Assembly (NCBI GenBank): GCA_049999765.1
Contig: JBNGIQ010009081.1
Location: forward strand, 118,816 to 179,704
DNA length: 60,889 nucleotides
Source of the DNA: Phaeoceros laevis
Lineage: Eukaryota; Anthocerotophyta; Anthocerotopsida; Notothyladales
Direction of reading: 5' to 3'
Shown: one piece after another, positions 37,418 to 47,436 of the stretch
How positions within the stretch are numbered: position 1 is the first letter of the stretch
Layout of the letters: each line of letters opens with the position of its first letter
The notes under the pieces: model-generated
Seen by the model: the letters and a program-made list of their open reading frames with translations, nothing else
Databases searched by the model: none
What the model was told of the DNA's origin: nothing
Made by a program: the position numbers and the translations under genes

Positions 37418-38216
37418 AGCCCACGAATCTAGGCTGGTACAGTTCCCCTTTCCTGGGGCCGGATGCCCTATAATCTGGGAACATCTGCAATGAATTGCCA
37501 GTCCGGACCACTACATTACCACGTGCACCTGGAAGTGATGGGGAGATATCAGGTGCAGAACATGCTACCTTATCCGACCTGGTCTCCCACCACTGTGACG
37601 GATCTGCCAGGAACATTACCCGCAATGCCTGCCGTGCACTTGCGGCCACTGCAAGTCAGCTAGATATAAGCATTTGAGAGGTCTATGGCCACATTGCGCC
37701 ATCGAGGTGCAGGAAAATCAGGCACGAATGAAAGCTCTTACCAGGGCTAGACTTGCGTTGGTCGGGCGAGCCTCTCAAAGCCGACAAATGTCTGCACCGG
37801 AAACTCGGTTTTGATCGATGCAGGCCCAACATAACCCGGTCAGCAGCCTTCTTCATTCTGCTGCTTGCAACAAGTCCCAAGCTCATTTACCATGACCCAA
37901 TCCAGCCACCGTTCCGATCAACAGCTTGGGCACGATTTTGGGGTACAATCCTACAAGTCCTGTCACTCCAGTGTTTTCCGTTAGGTGCATCAGGTCTTCA
38001 ATAATACGAACCGGAAGGGGGTGTACTTTCAGAGCCCTACTCCCCGAGGTGAGTTTTTTGCAACGATTCTGGCATTGCTGTGGCGCCGGCTACCAGCATG
38101 ATGATAGTGAGACATGGTTGATTCTTTCAGGGCGGAGGTTGGAGGAGGCATTCGAGGCAAGCTGGTTTCCTTATGGATGGTGTTGATCCTACGTGATTCC
38201 GAGCTATTTTGGGGAT
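37418..38216. promoter_or_regulatory. Divergent PPR/PRP40C intergenic region
   Basis: About 800 bp between divergent start codons. It should contain both promoters and the 5' leader, perhaps with a leader intron, of PRP40C. No specific cis-element was recognised. Confidence 0.4.
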
Positions 38217-41200
38217 ATGGCTGCTCCAACTTGGCAGGTGCTGCCTACGCAGTCGCTCGGGTTGCAGGGTTCCATGGCAGATATGGCCACCGCTGCTGGG
38301 CAAGGGTATGAGCATCCACGCCCCGCGTTTTTACCACCGCTGCTCAGCTTCTCTGACACATCTTCTGTCCCCTACAGAGACTATGACGACCTGACTACCA
38401 ACCCTGTAGTTCCAAGTCAACAATCTCTGTCTCCCGGCTCATCTCTTGCTGCTCCCCACTCACACATTCCCCCTTCACATTCTTCGCTGGGTGCTGGACA
38501 GCCTTTATTGTCTCCTGGGAATTCAATTGTGCCACAAGGGCAGGTAATAAGACCCTCAGTGCAGCCCGCGATGGCACCTGGACAACTTCCTACGCCTGGG
38601 CACCTGTCCTCAGTAAGTCTCTGTTTTCTTTGCTCCTGCTGCTCGATGATGCCCTGGTTTGCGAGTTGGGAGCTGGTTTTCTGTCTATTTCTGATTTTCT
38701 GCTCTGTTGCCGTATCCACCTTTGCACCTTCCCAAACGTAAATATGGAGGCTTTTTAACAGGAACTGTGTGGATTTCCTGCAGGGATACTCGGTTGGGAC
38801 CTTGCAGTCAAACATTTACCACCGCCCAGGTCAAAGTAGCAATCCTTATCCTCCGCCCTCAGGTTCGTTTCCCGGTAGATGGTCACAACAAGGTGGTTCC
38901 TCTGCTGCTCCCCTAGGAGCCCGTCCTTCTGCAGACACCGCAATTGTAGGATCAGGGTTGGGGCCTCCTGCAACCTCTTCAAATGCCGCACCGCCCCAAA
39001 TACCAGGGGCTACCTCCGGCCCTCCTTTATCCCAGCCCCAGCCTCCTTTTCAGAACTACACAGCTGCTGCTTCCGTAGGCCCTCAACCCCCTTGGCTAAT
39101 GACCAAGCAGGCTTACCCTCCTTACGCTCCATATTCGGGATACCAACTGCCGTATAGTAGGCCACTCCGGCCCCAAACGGCATATCAAGAGACTGCAGCC
39201 ACATTTCCTCAAGGCCAGGCAAATCAGCCAGTTCCAATGTGGGGAAGCTCACCGTTCTCAGGAATAGGTCAATCCCAACATGTAATCAAGGATGTCGCTC
39301 TGGGCCCCTCTGGTACTTCTAGCATAACAGGATTGCCAGCCCAATCTCCTTCTCAATCCCTAGCTGTATTACCTGATGAAAGAACTCAGGCGATGAGCGA
39401 CCATGGGTTACACACGGAGAAGGTTGAAGCAGCTGAAGTGGAAAACCTTGAAGAGGACTGGACAGCACATAGGACGGCAGATGGTAGAGTCTATTACTAC
39501 GACTCAGTGTCAGGAAAATCCACGTACGAAAGACCAGCAGGCTTCAAAGGGGAGGTAAGTTTTGGTTGCATCATGCCGCATACGCCAGCTATGTGCTTCG
39601 TACATGTTACAGAACTTAATACTCGCTGCTCTGGTGTACATTGGCACTGGCCAGGTAAAGGAAAAAGCTGTAGTTGGATATTCCAGTACTTGTTTTTGAT
39701 GCTAACCTAATGCTTCTTTGCAGGCGGATAAAGTGACAGCTCAGCCTNNNNNNNNNNNNNNNNNNNNNNNNNNNNNNNNNNNNNNNNNNNNNNNNNNNNN
39801 NNNNNNNNNNNNNNNNNNNNNNNNNNNNNNNNNNNNNNNNNNNNNNNAGATGTCAGCCTTGAAGGTTGTAGATTGTATTCCTCTCCTGTGGTTGGCATGC
39901 TTCTTTGTCTTTGATCCTCAGTTTGTGTTCAGAGTAGCAATTTTTTGGAAAAAGGCACCTTGATGTCCTTTTTTGTTAGAAACGCCTCCTGAATATCTCA
40001 TTACTGAGTACTATGTTCCTTGTTCTGTTGACAGCTGTCTGCACACTCTACTTGATTGTATGTTAATACAGTTTTTTTCGGTTGTCAGGGAGCGACTTGC
40101 TGGGACTGACTGGACCCTGGTTACTACAAATGACTTAAAGAGATATTATTACAACACACAGACTCAGGTATGGTCTCAAGGTGCCTCTGATTGTGGTGGT
40201 TGTGGACTATTGTCATTAGCGACCTTGATATGTGCTGTAGCATTTAACGATCTATCTCATGGACAAAAGTGAATATATTGGTGCTGTGAAGTTCCCATGA
40301 GTCTTGGCCGGATGGTCTACACTTGTATTTTTCACTGAGCTGCCTTTATGGCTAGGCAACAAGCTGGCAAATTCCGCAAGAAGTGGTCCAGCTTAGGAGA
40401 GAGCAAGCTGAGGAGGCTTCAAGGCAGAGCACCGAAGCAGTGGCCACGTTGATTGGCACTGCTGAAAAGGGTGCCACTGTTTCTTTCAGTCTTAGTGTGC
40501 CTGCTGCAGCAACTGGAGGGCGCGATGCAAAAGGACTTGTCTCAACAATTGGGTCATCGGCTCTCGATTTAATAAAGAAGAAACTCCAAGATGTGGGAAC
40601 TCCTATGATCATAAATGCAGCTACAAACAGCAATGGCAGTTCGGGCCTGGATATGAACAATGGAAAGTCAGTGACGGTTGAGATTGGAAAGGAGAAGGCG
40701 CTGTCATCAGACAGTTCTTCTGAAAGTGATGATGATGATCCAGCCCCAACAAAGGAAGAACGTATCTTGCAATTCAAGGTGCAGTCAATGGTCCTTCTTG
40801 TCAGCTGACTTGCATATTGTTTATTTTTCTAGCTGTAGAAATGTCCCAATAAAGAACAAATCTGGGTGGTAGGTGTTTAAGCTGTTTGGTGTGTTGTAAC
40901 CTGATCCAGGACATGCTTAAAGAGAAAAATGTTGCCCCCTTTTCTAAGTGGGAAAAGGAGTTACCAAAAATTATTTTTGACGAACGCTTCAAGGTATTGT
41001 AAAATATGTCCTACTCGTATGGTTAACGGGGCAAGATGGGTATTTGAAACCTATTGGATATGTTAGGACTGTGCACCACTTTGCATCTTCGATGTTTTTC
41101 ATTGTTTTTAATTTAGAAAGGAAACGTCTGCTAATTGTTCTTAAATTACTCAAACTTGGGAAATGAATGGTGAATCAAACAGGGACAGTAGCAGGTTGTC

Positions 41201-43739
41201 GTGTAATTCCACCTTAATGATTTTTGAGTCGTTGTGCAGGCCATACCTAGCTATACAGAGCGCAGATCAATTTTTGAGCATTATGTAAAAAATAGAGCAG
41301 ATGAGGAGCGAAAGGAGAGACGAGCTGCCCAGAAGGCAGCCATCGAAGGTTTTAAGCAACTTCTGGACGAGGCTGAAAAGGTCTTCTGCATCTTGCTTAA
41401 CGAATGTTAGAGGTTTCTGAAGTTTATCCTTCGCAATGCTGCATGTCTGCATGCATTAGGGCATTCCTGCCTTGGTCTACTGCCATAGTTCCGAGTGGGC
41501 AGAAGACTTTGTGCAGCTGCATGGATCAGTTTTGGCTGGACTGAAGCAGTTCAGAAGGCTTGAAAAAAAGAGGGCTGCATCACACTGACGATACATCGAC
41601 ATTGATCTAGAACTTGTTCAATTTCCATCACTGCAGGGCATCAGCCATTCCACGGACTACAGCAGTTTTGCGCAGCTATGGAGCTCTGATCCCAGATTCC
41701 AGGCACTGGAGCGGAAGGATCGAGAAGCGCTGCTTCAGGAGAGGTGCACTGAACTTCCTTTTAGGTTGACCTATGGAAAACTGAGTTTATCAGTGAATCT
41801 GTGTCATCAGTCTCAACGAGGGACTGCTAACTAAAGTTTGGAGTCTCTTGGGTAGTCAGTAGATTAGGTGACCCTCTCTGCAGGATCCAATCATATCCTG
41901 GACTGGGCAACCATATACAAGCATGTGTCAGAAGTGGTTGTCGTGGACTTTCGGTCTGAGTAAGAGATTGTTAGGTGGAGTATCATTGTTCTTGATGTTG
42001 CTTCCAGCCAGTGTTGTGTGGATGGCTGACATTGGTTGCTAAATGTTATGTGTTTGATAAGACATGTCGCATACCAAGGTGAATCCTGTCCTCCTTTGCG
42101 ATTCGCCGAGGCATATATGACCACAGGTATAGTTCCTTTTTTTTATTACCGCTCTAGTTCACCAACCGTACCATTGAGCTAGTGGGCTGCTGGCCTGGTC
42201 CTCAATGTTGAATGGATAACTTGGTCTCTGAGGCGCCATCCCTTGCACGATTGAAATTTGAGACTTTCTTGTGCCGCACTCCTCTATTTAGTTGGGTGAC
42301 GACGTTTGTCGCTGGGAGACCTGTACCTGTCTTGTCAAGCCTGTACTTTGCCGATTAAGGAAGTGTTTGTGAGCATTAATCCGCAAAAATGTTCACTTCA
42401 GAGTTTTGCCGTTGCGAAAGGCTGAAGAAGAACGGGCAAAGGTTGAACTTGCAGCTGCAGTGAATGGCTTTAAAGCAGTTTTACAGGAGAGAGGGGACAT
42501 CAACTCGAGCACACGGTGGTCTAAGGTATTTTAAGATTCTTCTGGAACTTAAAGACTCTTGGTGCCTGAAGTGACATAGTTTTACAAAAAGTATCGAGGT
42601 ATTTGCCCTTTGCAGGTGAAAGACAGTATGCGGCATGACCTCCGATTCAGAGCAGTGAAACGTGAAGATAGAGAAGGCTTGTTCAACTCTTATCTAGCCG
42701 ACTTGCGTGCTGCTGAGCAAGAAGCAGAAAGAAGTGTCAAAGCAAAGAGGGACGAGGAGGTCAGCTAGCAATCTACTCACTATGTTCTTTGTGCTGTCAC
42801 GACATGATGAGTATGTATTGCGTTTTGTTACTCTCGTCCAGCCTGTTACTAGTGTCAATAGTCTTCAGGCTCCGCTGTTACTTTTTGTTAATGCGATCTG
42901 CATGTTATGGGATAGTGATATGTTAGTGGGTTTCTTTACACTGGTGTAAATAATGTCAGATATGATCTTGCAGGAAAAGCTCAAGGAAAGAGAGCGGGAA
43001 ATGCGGAAAAGGAAAGAACGCGAGGAACAGGAAGTTGAAAGAGTCAGGGCGAAGGCACGACGGAAGGAGGCAATAAATGCTTTCCAAACTCTTCTCACTG
43101 AGAAAATAAAGGACCCTGAGGTATTCTGCAACTTGTGATACAAGAGGGTTCTGATACAAAACTGGGTTCTCGCTCTTGTAACTCGTGCGGTTGACTCAGG
43201 CCTCATGGACAGAAGCGAGACTTAAACTGGGAAAGGATGCACAAGGGCGCGCCTCAAATCCAGAGCTTGATTTTGGTGAACGAGAGAGGCTCTTCCGGGA
43301 GCATGTTAATGACCTCTACGCGGTACTGCTGTGTATTGAGTTTGCATGTCCTTTTGCAGGTGTCCTCCGGACTTGAAAGGTTGACAGAATTTGCTGTGTG
43401 TTGTGACAGCGTGCTGTTCGGGAGTACCGCCTTCTGCTTGCGGATGTTATCACATTGGACACGGCAAGCAAGCACTTGGCTGCTGGCAGGAACATTCTAA
43501 CTTCATGGTCCGAGGCCAAGAAACTGCTGAAAGCAGACCTTAGGTATGCCAGGACTCCTCGCAGAGAGCGAGAATCTTGGTGGCGAAGATTTTCTGACGA
43601 TGTGCAGAGGCGCCAAAGGGTGAAGCCGGAAAATGGGGCTGCTACGAATGGCTCCAAGCCTGCGTCATCCACCGAGCCAGGGTCATCCGAGCCAGCAAAA
43701 CGATCTCCAGTTAGTCCAAGACGGAAGCCACGAATGTAG
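38217..43739 (+). CDS. PRP40C: PRP40C/TCERG1-like WW and FF domain splicing factor
   Basis: These nuclear proteins link the RNA polymerase II C-terminal domain to the spliceosome. Exons: 38217-38612, 38784-39554, 39724 into the gap, then 40089-40167, 40356-40778, 40910-40993, 41240-41380, 41637-41743, 42402-42525, 42616-42759, 42974-43120, 43200-43322 and 43410-43739. The N terminus is Pro/Ser/Gln-rich. WW1 is EDWTAHRTADGRVYYYDS with Tyr at the second Trp position (KSTYERP). WW2 is complete (GTDWTLVTT, TSWQIPQEV). An acidic SDSSSESDDDD stretch precedes five or six FF domains, beginning at DMLKEKNVAPFSKWEKEL. The C terminus is basic (SPRRKPRM). The 100-N gap hides sequence between WW1 and WW2, so total length is unknown. 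Upstream exons are possible before ATG 38217. Confidence 0.9.
39748..39847. other. 100-N assembly gap inside PRP40C
   Basis: Exactly 100 N. The exon starting at 39724 (ADKVTAQP) runs straight into it, so coding sequence between the two WW domains is missing. Confidence 0.99.
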
Positions 43740-44033
43740 ATTAGTCGTGCCTTCGCATGGTTTACCAGACAGATTCTGCAGACCAAAGTTGCCTTGGCCA
43801 CAGTGTTTTATTTTTCGATACTCTAGTTCGTTGGGAAAGTTTTGCCCGGTCCGTCTTTGGGGTGGGGGGTGAGCACACATACTTTACTGGGCCCGAAAGG
43901 GGACGACGTAGGAATGTTGTCAACGCTGTAATGAATGTCACGGTGACGATACTATGTCAAGTCTCTCAGCCCTAGCTCGTATGGCAAAGGAGTTCGCTGA
44001 GGGAGGTAGAAAGCATGCGGAGCTTGACTTGAG
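43740..44033. other. PRP40C 3' flank and promoter of the next gene
   Basis: Tandem genes on the + strand are only 294 bp apart, so the PRP40C 3' region and the TrmH-fusion promoter are compressed here. No motif was recognised. Confidence 0.4.
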
Positions 44034-47000
44034 ATGGACATGGCCGCGCAGCAGCTGACTGCTGCAGAGTGGCAAGCATCTTCTTGCGAGGCGCGTTCAG
44101 GGACGTCCTCGGACGGCGATGGAGAAGCGTCCGTGCAAGTTCACGAGTTGAGGTATGCCGGGAATGAGGCGGAGAGAGACGAAGCAGCAAATGCCAACAA
44201 CGCCACAATGAACGGTAACAGCGACCTAGAAGCGGCACGCTCTGCAAGGCCGACACGCTTACCTCGTGCTTCAGCGGAGGACACAAGTGGTAGCCAAGAG
44301 TTCCACAAAATGTCCTTGCCGGAGCTAAAGATGCATGTGGAAACCAGTCTGAAATCCGGTGTCAGGTTCAGCCACATTGCTGCAAGCTTGCGAGTGCACC
44401 GCAATACACTGCGGAGGTACATGATGAAGGATGGTAGCTGGGGGGGAGTCTATGACAAGTCGCCTCTACCCGACGTGTGCGACCAACTTCGGGAGGTGGT
44501 ACCTTTGCAGGAGGATGGAGCTTGCTGGGGCATCAGGAAATGTCAAGCAGCCTTGAGGGCCACTAATCACAGAGTGTCCCGGCGCAAAGTGCGAGCCGCG
44601 CTGTACTCGCTGGACTCGGCTGCCCTGCAATTGCGCAGAGTCAAGCGTGCCAAAGACGACTGCAACTCGAGGCTCCCAACATGTGAGTGCTTGGTCGTCA
44701 CAAAACTTGACATGTCTGAATTGACCATTCTGTTCCTGCGATGCCCCGTCTTTGCATGTAGCTGGATTCTAATTAGCCGTTAGGATTCTGAAGGTGAAGT
44801 TGATGCGAGAAAGCATCTGGATGAGGGCAGGAGCAAGTATTCTCCTGCGGTCCCGGATCAGGCCCAATCGCTTCTGCATGCAGAGAGAACGGCCGAAACA
44901 GGTGCTACACACCGCTCTGTCATCAACTCGGCGGCTACTATCGGGAGGCCTTGTTCAAATGATGTTGTAGGCAGCCAAGAACCCAGGCCTGGTAGTCGTG
45001 TCCAGGATGACTTTTCTGCGGTGGCAGTCTCAGGTGAACGCAGAGGAATTAACTTGGAGGTTGATCATAATGACGCTCATATGGATCAGGAGCATCTAGA
45101 TTTCATGAAGCATGATCATCTGAATAGGCAAGCACTTCACCACGCCATAACTGTGGTGGCTCAGGGCATTGCTGAGGGAACCATGGGTAAAAACAGGAGT
45201 GCGTCCGGAAATAATGTCAGGGATAGCCTATGCAGGAGCGCTCTGTCAGACAATGACCTACTGAGTGGAAGCGAAGACGCACAATCGGGTATGGAGGTTG
45301 TGCCCAACAGTAGGTTTTCCATGGATGACCCACCTCGTGACAGAGGTGGCCACGATATATCTGTTAGGTCTCACAATGCAGGGGCAGAGTCGGCGGGCAT
45401 TTATACGGGAACTCAGGTTCTGCAGGAGGAATATCGTGTGGAGCATCTTGGGACTGAAGAGAACAGTGAGAGGCGTTTCTTTGCGGCAACCAGTGCCGCA
45501 AGGGACAATGGTAATGATATAGCTATTGCACTGTTTTGTAACTGGATTTACGGGAGTGAGGGTGGCAAGTTGAAAAGACATGGAGTAGACAGATACATTT
45601 CCTTTTTAGTGAACAGATACCCAGTCTTTTCAATCAATGCATGCTTAGGTGAGGTCAGACATGCAATCTGCAATGTCACTCATGCTTTTGAGAGCAATAA
45701 TAAGGGTCTAATAGTTTTGTATTCTGTGTCCGAAGCAGTTTGTCAGGACAATCGCATGGCAACAATGGAAGCGAGATCACCTAGCCTAGGAAAGGATGCT
45801 GACGGTGCTGAAGTTCCTGTAAGGAGGAGGTGGTTCCCACATGCTGATGAGTTCAAGCTGAATGATGAAGAAGGATCTTTGAAGAGTCGAGAAATTTTGG
45901 AGAAGTTGGACTCCTTTCTTGTTGCAGGACGTCGGAAGAAGATTGAGAATGTTGTGGGGAATCGTACCTACACTGTCTGCTTTGTGCTGGAGAATCTGGT
46001 GGACCAAGGCAATGTTGCAACTGTATGCAATTCAGCTGACGCGTTTGGATTCCAGTCAGTGCACTTGATCTCCAATTGCCCGAAGAACAGGTGCATACCT
46101 AGCTATGGTGATATGAACAGTTGTGGTATCCTAACTTACTGATCAATCTTACTGCCTAACTGGTAATGTGCTGAAGTCACGTTTTGATGTTTCCAGATAC
46201 AAGAAGCAACGTAAAGCCTTCGTTGGAGTAGAGAAGTGGTTAGATGTCGAAACATGGGACACAAGCAGGGAATGCATTACCGCCCTTCGAAGTCGGGGAT
46301 ACCGAATAGCTGTGACACACGATGCTGCAGATTCGGTCGGCACCCATGCACTACTTATTGAGTTGCTGCCTTGTTCAACTGACCACTTGTATCCTTGTTT
46401 ACAGGGAGAAACACAGCTTACCGCTGCTTTGCTAGGTCCTGGCTAGTGTAGTTTCTTACAGCTCGCATTGCCTCATTGCAGATATCATTATACGATCTGG
46501 ACTGGACGGTGCCTACTGCTGTGATTTTGGGCAATGAGAGCAGGTTTCCTTCTTGTCTTGCCTTAAACTTGTGGAAGTAGCTGTGCAACATGCTTAGTGC
46601 TACACTTGACTGTGGGTTGCGCTCCTTATTGACAATCAGTCTGTCTTGCAGGGGTCCCAGTCATGAAGCAATTCTGTCGTCAGACATACGATGCAGTATT
46701 CCTACCGTGGGCATGGAAGATGCCTTGACTGTGCCGGTTGTAGCTGGTATTTTAATGCAACATGTTGTTTGGAGTCGGCTTAAGCAAACTGTGAGTGTCT
46801 TTATACCTTTGGCTCTTTCCATTGCTCGAGTACGGGCTTGCCTAATAGATACTTTGGCTCTACGGAATATTTGTTCCTGAGGTTGCTTTTCTATTCAGAT
46901 ATTTGCAGCCTGTTAATTTCATAATCTCATGTTTTGAGGATACTTGCTCAAAGGTTTTTACCACGGAATTTGTTGGCTTGGGCTATGCTGAATGTTGCAG

Positions 47001-47075
47001 GGTGTTCAGGGTGACCTCCTGCAGGACGAGCAACAAATACTTGCTGCGGAGTTTTGCATGAGGCACAGTCGGTAG
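44034..47075 (+). CDS. Integrase-HTH / SpoU-TrmH methyltransferase-like fusion protein
   Basis: Six exons (44034-44682, 44794-46090, 46197-46335, 46482-46543, 46652-46790, 47001-47075) keep one frame for 786 aa. The C-terminal ~190 residues are a SpoU/TrmH RNA 2'-O-methyltransferase fold like plant homologues (KWLDVETWD, PTAVILGNESRG, RCSIPTVG). Residues ~90-200 contain two helix-turn-helix units (FSHIAASLRVHRNTLRRYM; CWGIRKCQAALRATNHRVS) like the DNA-binding start of transposon integrases; no DDE core follows. Residues ~217-590 are hydrophilic and unrecognised. The TrmH motif-1 Arg is Asn629 (NVATVCNSADAFG) and the motif-3 Asn is Thr742 (DALTVPVVAGIL), so catalysis is doubtful. The exon 1 donor is GTGAGT and the next acceptor AAG restores frame. 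If exon 1 were a separate gene, the methyltransferase would lack its own start nearby. Confidence 0.8.
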
Positions 47076-47436
47076 CCGTGCTGTCGTCGCGTGTGACTTG
47101 TTCCAAAAACTGTTTTTAATCTTTGAAAATATATTGTTTTCTGAGTCGAATGTGCTCGCCATAGCTGTTTCGTCAATACAGCGTAGTAAATAAACTACAG
47201 GGTGATGTGACATTTAACCTCAATTTTTAATACAGCGCAGTGAATACAGGGTACTGTGTCCTGAAACCTCAATTTCATCTCGCCAACGTCCGAGTTAGCG
47301 TGAAATTACCCGACCGAATGACTTTGTATTTGAGGACAGCAAACACAACCCGGAAAGCCACTGTTTGGTGTGGGAATTCTGCAACTTCGAAGCCCCGTCA
47401 CGCCAAATATAACGCGTTTCGGCACTGAGACATCCA
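47076..47436. other. Convergent 3' flanks of TrmH fusion and SAC genes
   Basis: No gene is visible. It contains a short degenerate tandem repeat (47177-47277), described separately. Confidence 0.4.
47177..47277. repeat. Degenerate ~54-bp tandem duplication
   Basis: Two copies start at 47177 and 47231. Both have TACAGCG, an ACAGGGT box and AACCTCAATTT in the same order, with small indels. It lies between two convergent genes. Confidence 0.6.
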
